Assembly (NCBI RefSeq): GCF_001421705.1
Contig: NZ_LMKO01000012.1
Span: forward strand, 290,277-354,276
Direction of reading: 5' to 3'
DNA: 64,000 bases
Source of the DNA: Xylophilus sp. Leaf220
Lineage (GTDB): Bacteria > Pseudomonadota > Gammaproteobacteria > Burkholderiales > Burkholderiaceae_C
Shown here piece after piece: positions 28,756 through 38,807 of the stretch. Position 1 is the stretch's first letter. Each line of letters begins with the position of its first letter. The notes under the pieces are model-generated. The model made no database searches, was not told the DNA's origin, and saw only the letters and a program-made list of their open reading frames with translations. The translations under genes and the position numbers were made by a program.

Positions 28756-29194
28756 TGCCGTAGACCTTCTCGGCGCGCTCGACGAAGGCGTCGACCATGC
28801 TGCCGGCGATCCGGTCGAACACCGGGCCGACCAGGGCCGACAGCGCCAGGTTCGAGAAGCCGTAGCGCAGGTCGAACTCCACCCGGCAGGCCCGCTGGTC
28901 GCCCTCGCCGACCGGCAGGAACTTCCACAGCCCGTCGAGCTGCGAGAACGGTCCGTCTATCAGCTCCATGTGCACCTCGCGGTTCTCCACATGGGTGTTG
29001 CGGGTGGTGAAGGTCTGGCGGATGCCGCCGAACGAAATGCCGACCTGGGCGGTCATGCCGTTCTCTTCCCGGGACAGTACGCCGGCGCGGTCGCACCACG
29101 GCAGGAATTGCGGGTATTGGTCCACGTCGGTGACCAGCTTGAACATTTCCTCGGCCGAGTACCAGATGAGGACGGACTTGTGAACAGTTTTCAT
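28748..29194 (-). CDS. ratA: RatA/Coq10-like START-domain protein
   Basis: A 148-residue START-fold protein (KTVHKSVLIWYSAEEMFKLV, then VDQYPQFLPWC, then FDLRYGFSNLALSALVGPVF). Related proteins are described both as the ribosome-association toxin RatA and as a Coq10-like lipid/ubiquinone-binding protein. The sequence does not decide between them. It overlaps rnfH and is divergent from smpB with a 104-bp gap, an arrangement common in proteobacteria. Confidence 0.92.
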   Translation of the reverse strand: MKTVHKSVLIWYSAEEMFKLVTDVDQYPQFLPWCDRAGVLSREENGMTAQVGISFGGIRQTFTTRNTHVENREVHMELIDGPFSQLDGLWKFLPVGEGDQRACRVEFDLRYGFSNLALSALVGPVFDRIAGSMVDAFVERAEKVYGNA

Positions 29195-29298
29195 AGAATG
29201 GAAGGCTGGGCCCGGCCTTCGGTACGGCGGCGTGGCCCTGTATCCGACCCATTGTAGGGAGCCCTTTCTTCCCGCGCGCCCGGCCCCACCTGAATCCC

Positions 29299-29772
29299 AT
29301 GTCCAAGAAACCCGATACCACCAGCCGCATCGCCGACAACAAGAAGGCCGCCTACAACTATTTCTTCGAGGAACGGTTCGAGGCCGGCATGGTGCTGGAA
29401 GGCTGGGAGGTGAAGTCGCTGCGCGAGGGCAAGGTGCAGCTCACCGACGGCTACGTGGTGATCCGCGACGGCGAGTTGTTCGTGATCGGCTGCCAGATCA
29501 ATCCGCTGCATTCGGCCTCGACCCATGTCAATCCGGATTCGGTCCGCACCAAGAAGCTGCTGCTGCACAAGGAGCAGATCAAGCGCTTGATCGGCAAGGT
29601 GGAGCAGAAGGGTTTCACCCTGGTGCCGCTCAACCTTCACTGGAAGGCCGGCAAGGTGAAGTGCGAGATCGCGCTGGCCAAGGGCAAGGCCGAGCACGAC
29701 AAGCGCGACACGATCAAGGACCGCGAAGGCAAGCGCGAGGTGGAGCGCGCGATGAAGAGCCGCAGCCGCTAG
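29299..29772 (+). CDS. smpB: SsrA-binding protein SmpB
   Basis: Cytoplasmic partner of tmRNA in rescue of stalled ribosomes. It has 157 residues, with [19 protein letters not shown] at the start, [18 protein letters not shown] and the basic C-terminal tail [14 protein letters not shown] that enters the ribosome. Length and start are standard. No ssrA gene is in the window. Confidence 0.97.
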   Translation: MSKKPDTTSRIADNKKAAYNYFFEERFEAGMVLEGWEVKSLREGKVQLTDGYVVIRDGELFVIGCQINPLHSASTHVNPDSVRTKKLLLHKEQIKRLIGKVEQKGFTLVPLNLHWKAGKVKCEIALAKGKAEHDKRDTIKDREGKREVERAMKSRSR

Positions 29773-29793
29773 GCGCAGGCAGCCGGCCTGCGC
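29773..29793. other. Hairpin between convergent smpB and HIBCH-like genes
   Basis: GCGCAGGC and GCCTGCGC form a perfect 8-bp stem with a 5-nt loop, directly after the smpB TAG. No T-run follows, so it may be a weak or rho-assisted 3' end. Confidence 0.5.
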
Positions 29794-29809
29794 CGGCGGG
29801 CCGGATCGG

Positions 29810-30922
29810 TCACAGGCCGCGCAGCGGGTGCGTCTCGACCGTCCACGGGCTCTCGAAGAACGGCGCCACCATGGCGGGCGTCACGTCCTCGATGCGGGCC
29901 GGGTTCCAGCGCGGCGCGTGGTCCTTGTCCACCGCCAGCGCCCGGATGCCTTCCAGCGTTTCGCTGGCGCCGGGCCGCAGGTGGAAGCAGCGGTGCACCA
30001 TGTCGCGCTCCATCCGCAGGTCGTCGGCCAGGTCCATGCCGCGGGCGCGACGGATCTGCTCGAGCACCACGAACAGCATCAAGGGAGAGCGCTTGCGCAG
30101 CGTGGCGGCCACGGCCCGTGTTTCGTCGGTGCCGGCGGATTCCAGCGCGGCCAGGATGGCGGGGACGTCGGGCAGCGAAAAATAGGCGTCGAATCGGCCT
30201 GTAGCCGGCTCTCCACGCCGGCCATCAGCTATCAATTCAGTAGCAATCCAACGATCGACGTCGGAACGGGATGCGAACGGGGTTTCCTGCAACGACCGCC
30301 ACAGGTCCGACAGCGCGGCGGCGTCCGCATGCCGGTCCGCCAAGCCAAGGGCAACGGCGTCGTCCGCACCGATGGTGCCGCCGGTCAGTCCCAGCCATTC
30401 GCCTGCGCTGCCCGGGCAGCGGCTCAGGAAGTAGCCGCCGCCGACGTCGGGAAACAAGCCGATGGCCGTTTCGGGCATCGCCATCCTGGTGCGCTCGGTC
30501 ACGATGCGCAGGCTCGCACCCTGGCTGATGCCCATGCCGCCGCCCATAACGATGCCGTCCATGAAGGCGATGTAGGGCTTCGGATAGGTGTGGATCAGGT
30601 GGTTGAGGGCGTATTCCTCGGTGAAGAAGGCCTCCAGCGCCACGTCGCCCTCGGTACCGGCGCGGTGCAGGAAGCGAATGTCGCCGCCCGCGCAGAAGCT
30701 GCCGAACGGCCCTTCCTTGCCCATGCCGCGGATCGCCACCGCCTGGACGGCCGGGTCGTCCTGCCAGGCGGCCAGCGCCGCATGCAGGTCGCGCACCATC
30801 TGCAGCGACAGCGCGTTGAGGGCCCGGGGGCGGTTGAGGGTCAGGAAGCCGACGTCGCCGTGGCGTTCGACGACGACTTCGCTGGCGTCTCCGGTGGCGG
30901 GGGTGGTTGCGGTATCGGTCAC
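29810..30922 (-). CDS. 3-hydroxyisobutyryl-CoA hydrolase-like (enoyl-CoA hydratase family)
   Basis: A 370-residue crotonase-superfamily protein of the HIBCH type rather than a 260-residue hydratase. It has LTLNRPRALNALSLQMV, SFCAGGDIRFLH, the active-site block MPETAIGLFPDVGGGYFL and the HIBCH-type C-terminus ETLEGIRALAVDKDHAPRW. It likely hydrolyses 3-hydroxyisobutyryl-CoA in valine breakdown. The GTG start at 30922 has AAAGGAG in front and overlaps the upstream exporter's stop (GTGA). Residues about 227-242 (ATELIADGRRGEPATG) derive from an in-frame family A repeat absent from the normal fold. Confidence 0.88.
   Translation of the reverse strand: MTDTATTPATGDASEVVVERHGDVGFLTLNRPRALNALSLQMVRDLHAALAAWQDDPAVQAVAIRGMGKEGPFGSFCAGGDIRFLHRAGTEGDVALEAFFTEEYALNHLIHTYPKPYIAFMDGIVMGGGMGISQGASLRIVTERTRMAMPETAIGLFPDVGGGYFLSRCPGSAGEWLGLTGGTIGADDAVALGLADRHADAAALSDLWRSLQETPFASRSDVDRWIATELIADGRRGEPATGRFDAYFSLPDVPAILAALESAGTDETRAVAATLRKRSPLMLFVVLEQIRRARGMDLADDLRMERDMVHRCFHLRPGASETLEGIRALAVDKDHAPRWNPARIEDVTPAMVAPFFESPWTVETHPLRGL
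30196..30244. repeat. Family A repeat, copy 5, inside HIBCH-like gene (core 30228-30244)
   Basis: Coding-strand core GCTACTGAATTGATAGC, followed by TGATGGCCGGCG, a short loop, AGCCGGCT and ACAGGCC. It is read from its first base as ATELIADGRRGEPATG and is the best-preserved genic unit. Confidence 0.88.
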
Positions 30923-31950
30923 GGGATGCTCCTTTTTCTGGGATGGATGTCGTCGGCGTCGGGGCTCTGCGGTGGCAGCGGTGCGGTGTCGACGGCACGT
31001 CGGTCGCGCAGGCCCAGGATTTCGTTGAGCGCCAGTGCCGCCAGCACGACGATGCCGCCGGCCAGCACCCGCGGGCCCGGGTCTTCGCCCGCTCCGACCC
31101 AGGCGAGCGCGATGCCGAACACCACCTCGAGCAGTGCGAGCAGCGCCACCTCGGGCGCCTTGAGCACCCGGGCGCAGTGCACCACCAGCACGCACGGGAT
31201 CGCCAGTTGCACCACGCCCAGCAGCGCCAGCAGCAGGAGGTCTCGCCCGGTCGCACCGAACGGCCACGCGAGCGGCAGCGTCGCGAGTGCCGACAGCACG
31301 GCGCCGATCAGCACCGCGGGCACCAGGTCGACCGCCTGCCCGTGCCGCTGGCAGCGCTGCACCACCGTCCAGTTGATGCCGGCGGCCACCGGCACGCACA
31401 GCGCCACCAGCGTGCCGCCCCAGGCGCCGGCCGCCACCTGCGGCGCGTACATCCAGACGATGCCCGCGCCGGCCACCGCCACCGTGGCCCAGGTCCGGGC
31501 GGGCAGGCGCTGGCCCATGGTGAACCGCGCCAGCACCGCGGTGAAGAGCGGCCCGATCGACATCACCACCAGCACGTTTGCCACGCTGGTCATGGTGAGC
31601 GCGACCATGAACGCGGTGAACATCACCGACCAGCAGGCGCCGGAGATCCAGAGCGCCGGTCCGCCGCTTTCGCGCATCACCGGTTGCCGCCGTCGGACGG
31701 CCGGCCACGCGGTGAGCACCACCAGCGCGCAGACGGTGAAGAAACTCCGCCAGAAGGTGATCTCGAAGCTGCGGGCCGATTCGAGGTGCCGGGTGACGAC
31801 ACCCGCGATGGACCACATCAGCGTGGAAGCGGCCATGACGACGACGGCCTGGGTGTGGGTGAAGCGCACGGAGCTGGAGGTGATGGGCAAGGCGTGGCAC
31901 AGAACGAAAACGTGGCTGTGCGACGCTGGGCGGTGAAAGCGAGCCGGCAT
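30919..31950 (-). CDS. EamA/DMT superfamily transporter
   Basis: A 343-residue inner-membrane protein with about ten hydrophobic segments in two EamA halves (for example [16 protein letters not shown] and [20 protein letters not shown]). Members export amino acids, metabolites or drugs. The TGA overlaps the GTG of the HIBCH-like gene by 4 bp, so the two are one operon. ATG 31950 adds about 30 residues before the first membrane segment, and a later start is possible. Substrate unknown. Confidence 0.85.
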   Translation of the reverse strand: MPARFHRPASHSHVFVLCHALPITSSSVRFTHTQAVVVMAASTLMWSIAGVVTRHLESARSFEITFWRSFFTVCALVVLTAWPAVRRRQPVMRESGGPALWISGACWSVMFTAFMVALTMTSVANVLVVMSIGPLFTAVLARFTMGQRLPARTWATVAVAGAGIVWMYAPQVAAGAWGGTLVALCVPVAAGINWTVVQRCQRHGQAVDLVPAVLIGAVLSALATLPLAWPFGATGRDLLLLALLGVVQLAIPCVLVVHCARVLKAPEVALLALLEVVFGIALAWVGAGEDPGPRVLAGGIVVLAALALNEILGLRDRRAVDTAPLPPQSPDADDIHPRKRSIP

Positions 31951-32110
31951 TGTGCAGGACGACCGCGCGGCCGACTGTCGTGCACGGCTCCCGCCCGCAT
32001 GCGACGCCCACCTACACGCCCGGCGATACGCCCGTGCAAAAGTCGTCAAGCCTTTACACCCCGGCCCGCCTGCCCGGGATGCCCTTCTTCTGACATTGCC
32101 GGAGACACCC

Positions 32111-33463
32111 ATGACCCGTTCCCCCTCCATCCCCGTCCGCGCCGTGGCGCTGGCCGCCGTCGCCGCCCTCCCCCTGCTGCTGACCGCCTGCGGCGACAAG
32201 GCGTTGTTGCCGGAAAGCGCCGGCATCGGCCCCAACCCGACCTTGCCCGAGCCCCGTACCTCGATGATCCCCACGCTGCACATCGCGCCGGCCAAGGGCT
32301 GGCCGGAAGGCGCCGCGCCCGCCCCGGTGGCCGGCACCACGGTCAGCCGTTTCGGCAGCGGACTGCAGCATCCCCGCTGGGTCTACGTGCTGCCCAACGG
32401 CGACGTGCTGGTGGCCGAGAGCGACGCGCCGCCCAAGCCCGAAGGCGCCGGCAAGGGCGGGCCCAAGGCCTGGGTACAAGGCCTGGTGATGAAGAAGGCC
32501 GGCTCGAAGACGCCGAGCGCCGACCGCATCAGCCTGCTGCGCGACACCGACGGCGACGGCATCGCCGAAACCAAGACGGTGTTCCTCGAGAACCTGGTGT
32601 CGCCCTACGGCATGGCGCTGGTCGGCAACGAACTCTTCGTCGCCAACGCCGACGCGCTGGTGAAATTCCCCTACCAGGAAGGCACGACGAAGATCACCGT
32701 GCCGGCGGTGAAGGTGACCGACCTGCCCGCAGGCATCAACCACCACTGGACTAAGAACGTCATCGCCAGCAAGGATGGCGCCAAGCTGTACGTGACGGTC
32801 GGCTCCAACAGCAACGTGGGCGAGAACGGCATGGAGGCCGAGGAAGGCCGCGCCGCCATCTGGGAAGTCGACCGCGCCTCCGGCGCCAAGCGCCTGTTCG
32901 CATCCGGCCTGCGCAACCCGAACGGCATGGGCTGGGAGCCGACCACCGGCGCCTTGTGGACGGTGGTGAACGAACGCGACGAGATCGGCAGCGACCTGGT
33001 GCCCGACTACCTCACCTCGGTGCAGGACGGCGCCTTCTACGGCTGGCCCTACAGCTACTTCGGCCAGCACGTCGACACCCGCATCCAGCCGCAGAAGCCG
33101 GAGCTGGTCGCCAAGGCGGTCGTGCCGGAATACGCCCTCGGCAGCCATGTGGCACCCCTCGGCATGGCGTTCGCCGAAGGCAGCAAGCTGCCTGCGGCGT
33201 TCGGCAGCGGCGCCTTCGTGGGCCTGCACGGCTCCTGGAACCGCAAGCCCCGCAGCGGCTACAAGGTGATCTTCGTTCCGTTCGCCAACGGCAAGCCCTC
33301 GGGCCAGCCGGTCGACGTGCTGACGGGCTTCGTGAACGGCGACGGCGATGCCCTGGGCCGGCCGGTCGGCGTGGCCATCGACAAGCGTGGCGCGCTGCTC
33401 GTCGCCGACGATGTCGGCAACATGGTGTGGCGGGTGGCCGGCACGGCGCCGGCGAAGCCCTGA
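32111..33463 (+). CDS. PQQ-dependent sugar dehydrogenase-like lipoprotein (sorbosone dehydrogenase family)
   Basis: A 450-residue exported beta-propeller protein. The signal peptide ends in the lipobox LLLTAC (Cys about residue 27), so it should be a periplasm-facing lipoprotein. Blades with [33 protein letters not shown] and [16 protein letters not shown] are typical of the glucose/sorbosone dehydrogenase family that uses PQQ. No pqq synthesis gene is in the window, and the true substrate is uncertain. It is divergent from the EamA gene over 160 bp. Confidence 0.88.
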   Translation: MTRSPSIPVRAVALAAVAALPLLLTACGDKALLPESAGIGPNPTLPEPRTSMIPTLHIAPAKGWPEGAAPAPVAGTTVSRFGSGLQHPRWVYVLPNGDVLVAESDAPPKPEGAGKGGPKAWVQGLVMKKAGSKTPSADRISLLRDTDGDGIAETKTVFLENLVSPYGMALVGNELFVANADALVKFPYQEGTTKITVPAVKVTDLPAGINHHWTKNVIASKDGAKLYVTVGSNSNVGENGMEAEEGRAAIWEVDRASGAKRLFASGLRNPNGMGWEPTTGALWTVVNERDEIGSDLVPDYLTSVQDGAFYGWPYSYFGQHVDTRIQPQKPELVAKAVVPEYALGSHVAPLGMAFAEGSKLPAAFGSGAFVGLHGSWNRKPRSGYKVIFVPFANGKPSGQPVDVLTGFVNGDGDALGRPVGVAIDKRGALLVADDVGNMVWRVAGTAPAKP

Positions 33464-33603
33464 CGGTGACGGCAGGCGGCCCGCCACGCGCGGCCTGCCA
33501 CGGGAGGCCTTCCGCGGGATGGGTGGGGCGGGATCTAATCCCCGGCTAAGTTTTTCGGCATGTCCGGCGGCACACTGGGCTGACCGATACCCCAGGAGCC
33601 CGC

Positions 33604-35373
33604 GTGATCCCCCTCGCCATAAAGAAGCCTTCCACCTGGTCGCTGATCCGCCCGTACTGGGCATCCGACGAGCGATGGTCGGCCCGGGGCCTGCTCCTGC
33701 TGATCGTGGCGATGAACCTGGCCATCGTCTACATCAACGTGCGGCTCAACAGCTGGAGCGCCGAGTTCTACGATGCGCTCCAGGGCAAGGATACGGCGCA
33801 CTTCGTGCCCCTGCTCATGACCTTCACCGGGCTGGCGCTGGGCTACATCGTGTTGGCGGTGTACTCGCTCTACTTCAAGCAGATGCTGGGGTTCCGCTGG
33901 CGGCGCTGGCTCACTGGTGACTACCTGCGCAGTTGGCTGCGCGGAAACGCCTTCTACCGCATCGAACGCGACCGGCTGGCCGACAACCCCGACCAGCGCA
34001 TCGCGGACGACCTGCAGGCCCTGGCCACCGCCACGCTGGCGCTGTCGCTGGACCTGATGTCCACCGTCGTCACTCTCGTTTCGTTCGTCTTCATCCTCTG
34101 GTCGCTGGCGGGGCCGCTGGTGATGCATTTCGCCGGCGGCACCTTCACCCTGCCCGGCTACATGGTCTTGGCCGCAGCGGCCTATGCGGTGGTGGGATCG
34201 CTGGCAATGCAGGCGCTCGGCCGGCCGCTGGTGGCGGTCAACTACCGCCAGCAGCAGGTCGAGGCCGACTTCCGGTTCGGCCTGGTGCGGGTGCGCGAGA
34301 ACGCCGAGCCGATCGCCCTCTACGACGGCGCGCGGACCGAAGAGGCGCATGCCGCAGGACTGTTCGACCAGATCCGCCGCAACTGGGACATGGTGATGCG
34401 CTACACCAAGCGGCTGACGCTGGTGAGTTCGGTGTACGCGCAGATCGCGGTCGTGCTTCCGCTGGCGCTGGCCGCGCCGAAGTACTTCGCCGGCGCGTTC
34501 AGCTTCGGCGTGCTGATGCAGGTGGGCCGTGCCTTCGGGACGGTGAGCGATGCGATGTCGTGGTTCATCAGCAGCTATGCGACGCTGGCCGAATGGCGCG
34601 CCACGGTGAACCGGCTGCGCGAGTTCCGCGGGCTGCTCGACACCGGCCTGGCGCCCGCGCCGTCCGCGTCGCCGACCGCGGCGATCGTGCGGGAGGCATT
34701 GCCAGGCGGCACCGCAGGCGACGCGGTCCTGCAGACCAAGGGCCTCGTGTTGGGATTGCCGGACTGCGCCCCGCTGCTGCAGGTGCCGGACCTGCGGATC
34801 GACGGTGGCCAGCGGTGGATCTTCACCGGGCCATCGGGGAGCGGCAAAAGCACCTTGCTGCGCGCGCTGGCCGGGCTGTGGGACTTCGGCAGCGGCAGCA
34901 TCCGCACGCGGTCCGGTCTGCGGGTGCTCTTCGTGTCGCAGCGCAGCTACCTGCCACTGGGACGGCTGCGGGAGGTGCTCGCCTATCCCGACACCGCCGA
35001 GCGGCACAGCGCGGCGGCCTGCACCGAAGCGTTGCAGGCGGTCGGGCTGGGAACGTTCGCCGGCGCGCTCGACGAGGACGCACCCTGGACCCAGCGCCTG
35101 TCCCCGGGCGAGCAGCAACGCTTGGCCTTCGCGCGGGTGCTGCTGCAACGGCCGGAGCTGCTGGTGCTCGACGAGGCGACCAGTTCGCTCGACACCGGGG
35201 CGGAAGCCGATCTCTATGCCCTGGTGCTGGACCGGCTGCCGGGGCTGACCTTGGTCAGCATCGCGCACCGGGCTTCGCTGGAGGTGTTCCACGACCACGC
35301 ACTCGCGCTGGGCAAGGCAGCGGTCCCTTCCGCTTCGTCGGCTTCGCCGCCTCTGCTTTCACCGGCCTTCTGA
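33604..35373 (+). CDS. ABC transporter, fused permease/ATPase of YddA/SbmA-like family
   Basis: A 589-residue ABC protein with an SbmA/BacA-like membrane domain (residues about 20-340, with NVRLNSWSAEFYDALQ and FRWRRWLTGDYL) fused to an ATPase. Walker A is [11 protein letters not shown], the signature is LSPGEQQRLAFARV and Walker B is LLVLDEATSSLD. The layout matches E. coli YddA and ABCD-type transporters, whose substrates are poorly defined. The GTG start at 33604 has GGAG 6 bp upstream. It converges on typA. Confidence 0.9.
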   Translation: MIPLAIKKPSTWSLIRPYWASDERWSARGLLLLIVAMNLAIVYINVRLNSWSAEFYDALQGKDTAHFVPLLMTFTGLALGYIVLAVYSLYFKQMLGFRWRRWLTGDYLRSWLRGNAFYRIERDRLADNPDQRIADDLQALATATLALSLDLMSTVVTLVSFVFILWSLAGPLVMHFAGGTFTLPGYMVLAAAAYAVVGSLAMQALGRPLVAVNYRQQQVEADFRFGLVRVRENAEPIALYDGARTEEAHAAGLFDQIRRNWDMVMRYTKRLTLVSSVYAQIAVVLPLALAAPKYFAGAFSFGVLMQVGRAFGTVSDAMSWFISSYATLAEWRATVNRLREFRGLLDTGLAPAPSASPTAAIVREALPGGTAGDAVLQTKGLVLGLPDCAPLLQVPDLRIDGGQRWIFTGPSGSGKSTLLRALAGLWDFGSGSIRTRSGLRVLFVSQRSYLPLGRLREVLAYPDTAERHSAAACTEALQAVGLGTFAGALDEDAPWTQRLSPGEQQRLAFARVLLQRPELLVLDEATSSLDTGAEADLYALVLDRLPGLTLVSIAHRASLEVFHDHALALGKAAVPSASSASPPLLSPAF

Positions 35374-35452
35374 AACGCGACAGCCGCCCGGTCGTGAAAC
35401 GGGGCGGCTGCCAGTCGCGATCAACGGCCGCACAGCGGCCCGTCGCAAAGGG

Positions 35453-35484
35453 TACGCACCGGCAGGTCGTACCTGCCGTGCGTA
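35453..35484. terminator. Strong hairpin between convergent ABC gene and typA, no U-run
   Basis: TACGCACCGGCAGGT (35453-35467) pairs with ACCTGCCGTGCGTA (35471-35484) across a 3-nt loop with one bulged C. A second inverted repeat (CAGCCGCCC/GGGCGGCTG, 35381-35410) precedes it. The position between converging genes suggests a transcript end, but neither has a T-run. Confidence 0.55.
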
Positions 35485-35493
35485 ACGGAGGCC

Positions 35494-37317
35494 TCAGCGG
35501 CCTGCGCGCTTGCGTTCGCTTTCCTTCAGGTAGCGCTTGCGCAGGCGAACGCTCTTCGGCGTGATTTCGACCAGCTCGTCGTCCTCGATGAACTCGACAC
35601 CGTATTCCAGGGTCAGCTCGATCGGCGGCGTGATCTTGATCGCGTCTTCCTTGCCGGACACGCGGAAGTTGGTCAGCTGCTTGGTACGCGTGGCGTTGAC
35701 CACCAGGTCGTTGTCGCGGCTGTGGATGCCGACGATCATGCCTTCGTACACAGGGTCGTTGGCCCGCACGAACATGCGGCCGCGGTCGTCCAGCTTGCCC
35801 AGCGCGTAGGTGAAGATCTCACCGTCGTCCATCGAGATCAGCACGCCGTTCTTGCGGCCGCCGATGTCGCCCTTGTGGGCTTCGTAGCTGTCGAAGATGT
35901 TCGCGATCAGGCCGGAGCCGCGGGTCAGGTTCAGGAACTCGTTCGTGAAGCCGATCAGGCCCCGAGCCGGAATGCGGTATTCGAGGCGCACCCGGCCGCG
36001 GCCGTCCGGCTCCATGTTGACCAGTTCGCCCTTGCGCTCGCCCAGCGCCTGCATCACGCCGCCCTGGTGGGTTTCTTCGATGTCCGCCGTCACCAGTTCG
36101 ATAGGCTCGTGCTTTTCGCCGTCGACTTCCTTCATCACCACGCGCGGCTTGGACACCGCCAGCTCGTAGCCTTCGCGCCGCATGTTCTCCAGCAGGATGG
36201 TCAGGTGCAGTTCACCACGGCCCATCACCTCGAAGATACCTTCTTCGTCGGTCTCGCTGACGCGCAGCGCGACGTTGTGCTGCAGTTCCTTCTGCAGGCG
36301 GTCCCAGATCTGGCGGCTGGTGACGAACTTGCCTTCGCGGCCGGCCAGCGGGCTGGTGTTGACGCAGAAGTTCATCGTCAGCGTCGGCTCGTCGACCTTG
36401 AGCATCGGCAGCGGCGCAGGCGAGGTCGGATCGGTCACGGTGACGCCGATGCCGATGTCGGGAATGCCGTTGATCAGCACGATGTCGCCCGGGCCGGCTT
36501 CGGTCACCTGCACGCGGTCGAGGCCGCGGAAGGTCAGGACCTGGTTGACGCGGCCCTTGATGGCCTTGCCGTCTTCACCTTCCATCACCACCACGTCCAT
36601 CATCGGCTTGATGGTGCCGGCGCTGATGCGGCCCACGCCGATGCGGCCGACGAAGGTCGAGAAGTCGAGTGCGGAAATCTGCAGCTGCAGCGGCGCGGCA
36701 GGGTCGCCCTTCTGCGGCGGAACGTGCTTGAGCACCGTGTTGAACAGGGCCGACATGTCGGGGCCCCACTGCTCGCCCGGCTTGCCTTCTTCCAGCGAGG
36801 TCCAGCCGTTGATGCCCGAGGCGTACACCACCGGGAAATCCAGCTGCTCGTCGTTGGCACCGAGCTTGTCGAACAGGTCGAAAGCCTGGTTGACGACCTT
36901 GTCGGGGTTGGCGCCCGGCTTGTCGACCTTGTTGACCACCACGATCGGCTTCAAGCCCAGGGCCAGCGCCTTCTTGGTCACGAAGCGCGTCTGCGGCATC
37001 GGGCCTTCCTGCGCATCGATCAGCAGCACCACGCCGTCGACCATCGACAGCGCACGTTCCACTTCGCCGCCGAAGTCGGCGTGGCCCGGGGTATCGACGA
37101 TGTTGATGTGGGTGCCTTCCCAGCTCACGGCGCAGTTCTTGGCCAGGATGGTGATGCCCCGCTCGCGTTCGATGGCGTTGTTGTCCATCACCGTGTCGAC
37201 CACTTTTTCGTGCTCGGCGAAGGTGCCCGACTGGCGCAGCAGCTGGTCCACCATGGTGGTCTTGCCATGGTCCACGTGGGCGATGATGGCGATATTACGG
37301 ATTTGCTTGGTCGTCAT
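35494..37317 (-). CDS. typA: Ribosome-associated GTPase TypA/BipA
   Basis: A 607-residue translational GTPase acting on the ribosome in stress, cold and 50S assembly. The G motifs are [23 protein letters not shown] and [10 protein letters not shown]. Domains resembling EF-G II, III and V follow ([18 protein letters not shown], then [12 protein letters not shown]). The ATG overlaps the truB stop (ATGA), so it is the last gene of the rimP-nusA-infB-rbfA-truB-typA string. Length is standard. Confidence 0.97.
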   Translation of the reverse strand: MTTKQIRNIAIIAHVDHGKTTMVDQLLRQSGTFAEHEKVVDTVMDNNAIERERGITILAKNCAVSWEGTHINIVDTPGHADFGGEVERALSMVDGVVLLIDAQEGPMPQTRFVTKKALALGLKPIVVVNKVDKPGANPDKVVNQAFDLFDKLGANDEQLDFPVVYASGINGWTSLEEGKPGEQWGPDMSALFNTVLKHVPPQKGDPAAPLQLQISALDFSTFVGRIGVGRISAGTIKPMMDVVVMEGEDGKAIKGRVNQVLTFRGLDRVQVTEAGPGDIVLINGIPDIGIGVTVTDPTSPAPLPMLKVDEPTLTMNFCVNTSPLAGREGKFVTSRQIWDRLQKELQHNVALRVSETDEEGIFEVMGRGELHLTILLENMRREGYELAVSKPRVVMKEVDGEKHEPIELVTADIEETHQGGVMQALGERKGELVNMEPDGRGRVRLEYRIPARGLIGFTNEFLNLTRGSGLIANIFDSYEAHKGDIGGRKNGVLISMDDGEIFTYALGKLDDRGRMFVRANDPVYEGMIVGIHSRDNDLVVNATRTKQLTNFRVSGKEDAIKITPPIELTLEYGVEFIEDDELVEITPKSVRLRKRYLKESERKRAGR

Positions 37318-38312
37318 ACGGTTGCTTCCTCGATGCCTTGGGCCGTGTTCGCGGCGTGTGGCGTACTTTCCTGAATCTGTTGAATTTCGATGGGGCTCAA
37401 CAGCCGCCCCGGTATCAGTTCTCCGCCGCTTGCATGGGCCGTGCCCAGCAGGCCGCGGCCCTCGGTGCCGAAAACCGCCACCTGCGCGGCGTCGGCCCAA
37501 CCGCCCCGGCGACGCACGCCCGACAGGAAGCGCGAGACATCGTCGCCTGCCAGCGTGACACGGTCGTGATCGGGCAGCAGCGAGTCGACCGGCAGCAGGC
37601 AGGCCGTGCGGGCCGCCTCGTCCATCGCCTCGAACGCCTGCAGCGTCACCGCCCGCTCCACGCCGTAGTGCCCGGTGCGGGTCCGGCGCAGCAGGGTCAG
37701 GTGACCGCCGCAGCCCAGGGCTTCGCCGATATCCTCGCCCAGGGTCCGGATGTAGGTGCCCTTGCTGCAGCTCACTACCAATTCTATAGCGGGTAGTCCT
37801 TGCGGATCAGCGGCCAGCGCCGCATTCAATGCATGGATCTCCACCGCACGCGCCACCCGCTCGACCTCGATGCCCTGCCGGGCGTATTCGTAGAGCGGCT
37901 TGCCGTCGCGCTTCAAGGCACTGTGCATCGGCGGCACCTGGAGGATCGGGCCGGTGAACCGGCGCACCACCTCGGACAGCAGGCGCTCCACCTCGGCGAT
38001 GTCCACCGGCCGCTCCTGCACCACCTCGCCTTCCGCATCTCCGGTGGCGGTGCGGATGCCGAGGCGCACCGTGGCGCGGTAGGTCTTGGCGGCGTCGAGC
38101 TGCATCTGGCTGAACTTGGTCGCCGCGCCGAAGCACAGCGGCAGTACGCCGCTGGCCAACGGGTCGAGGGTGCCGGTATGCCCGGCCTTCTCGGCGCGCA
38201 GCAGCCACTTCGCCTTCTGCAAGGCGTCGTTGCTGGAGAACCCCAGCGGCTTGTCGAGCAACAGCACCCCGTGCACAGGGCGCCGCTGCACCCGTGTGCG
38301 TGGCGCATGCAT
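37314..38312 (-). CDS. truB: tRNA pseudouridine(55) synthase TruB
   Basis: Makes pseudouridine 55 in the T-arm of tRNA. The 332-residue protein has the catalytic Asp in [18 protein letters not shown], the start [14 protein letters not shown] and [18 protein letters not shown]. Residues 175-180 (AIELVV) coincide with a family A core (copy 6) just before the conserved [12 protein letters not shown] 38312 lies two bases after the rbfA stop, and its own stop overlaps typA. Confidence 0.96.
   Translation of the reverse strand: MHAPRTRVQRRPVHGVLLLDKPLGFSSNDALQKAKWLLRAEKAGHTGTLDPLASGVLPLCFGAATKFSQMQLDAAKTYRATVRLGIRTATGDAEGEVVQERPVDIAEVERLLSEVVRRFTGPILQVPPMHSALKRDGKPLYEYARQGIEVERVARAVEIHALNAALAADPQGLPAIELVVSCSKGTYIRTLGEDIGEALGCGGHLTLLRRTRTGHYGVERAVTLQAFEAMDEAARTACLLPVDSLLPDHDRVTLAGDDVSRFLSGVRRRGGWADAAQVAVFGTEGRGLLGTAHASGGELIPGRLLSPIEIQQIQESTPHAANTAQGIEEATV
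37774..37790. repeat. Family A repeat core, copy 6, inside truB
   Basis: The coding strand reads GCTATAGAATTGGTAGT, in frame as AIELVV. The GC hairpin flank is not clear here (a bare core), so chance similarity remains possible, although sequence and frame match the other genic copies. Confidence 0.6.
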
Positions 38313-38314
38313 CG

Positions 38315-38686
38315 TCAGTCGTCCTTGGCACGCGAGGCGACAGCCTGCGCGATCAAAGCGTTCATGTCGGCCGCCCGCTCGGTGGTCCGGTCGAACTGGA
38401 AATGCAGGGTCGGCACGGTATGGATGTGCAGCCGCTTGAACAAGCCGTTGCGCAGGAAGCCCGCGGCCTGGTTGAGCGCCAGCTCGCATTCGTCGGGCTT
38501 GCCCACCAGCACGCTGAAGAACACCTTCGCATGCGCGTAGTCGGGCGTGACCTCCACCGCCTGGATCGTGACCATGCCCACCCGCGGGTCCTTCAACTCG
38601 CGGGCGATCAGTTCCGTCAGGTCCCGCTGGATCTGGTCGGCCACCTTGAACCCCCGGTTGGGAGCCGCTGATTTTCTTTTCACCAT
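38315..38686 (-). CDS. rbfA: 30S ribosome-binding factor RbfA
   Basis: A 123-residue late 30S maturation factor with a KH-like fold (RVADQIQ-type start as [14 protein letters not shown], then [23 protein letters not shown]). Length and position between infB and truB are standard. The stop is 2 bp before truB and the 121-bp gap to infB contains no gene; a palindrome (GTACTTTTGTAC, about 38753) lies there. Confidence 0.96.
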   Translation of the reverse strand: MVKRKSAAPNRGFKVADQIQRDLTELIARELKDPRVGMVTIQAVEVTPDYAHAKVFFSVLVGKPDECELALNQAAGFLRNGLFKRLHIHTVPTLHFQFDRTTERAADMNALIAQAVASRAKDD

Positions 38687-38807
38687 GTCGTGTGATCAGG
38701 CGCAAGCGTCGAGAGACCGGGCCCAGTGCAAGGCGCGCCGCCGCAGACAGTACTTTTGTACGGCCAGGCGGCTGCAACGCGGCAATGGGTCCGGCATCTC
38801 GGCACGC

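Noticed and set aside
28748-29194. RatA plus RnfH as a toxin-antitoxin module
   Set aside because: The toxin label comes from E. coli RatA. The sequence is equally a Coq10-like START protein, and the rnfH-ratA-smpB arrangement is core proteobacterial gene order, not an accessory module.
35381-35410. CAGCCGCCC/GGGCGGCTG inverted repeat as a terminator by itself
   Set aside because: There is no T-run in either direction. It is mentioned only as support for the stronger hairpin at 35453-35484.
38750-38765. GTACTTTTGTAC palindrome between rbfA and infB as a family A copy
   Set aside because: The arms differ from GCTAT/ATAGC and the flanks do not match, so chance or an unrelated site is more likely.
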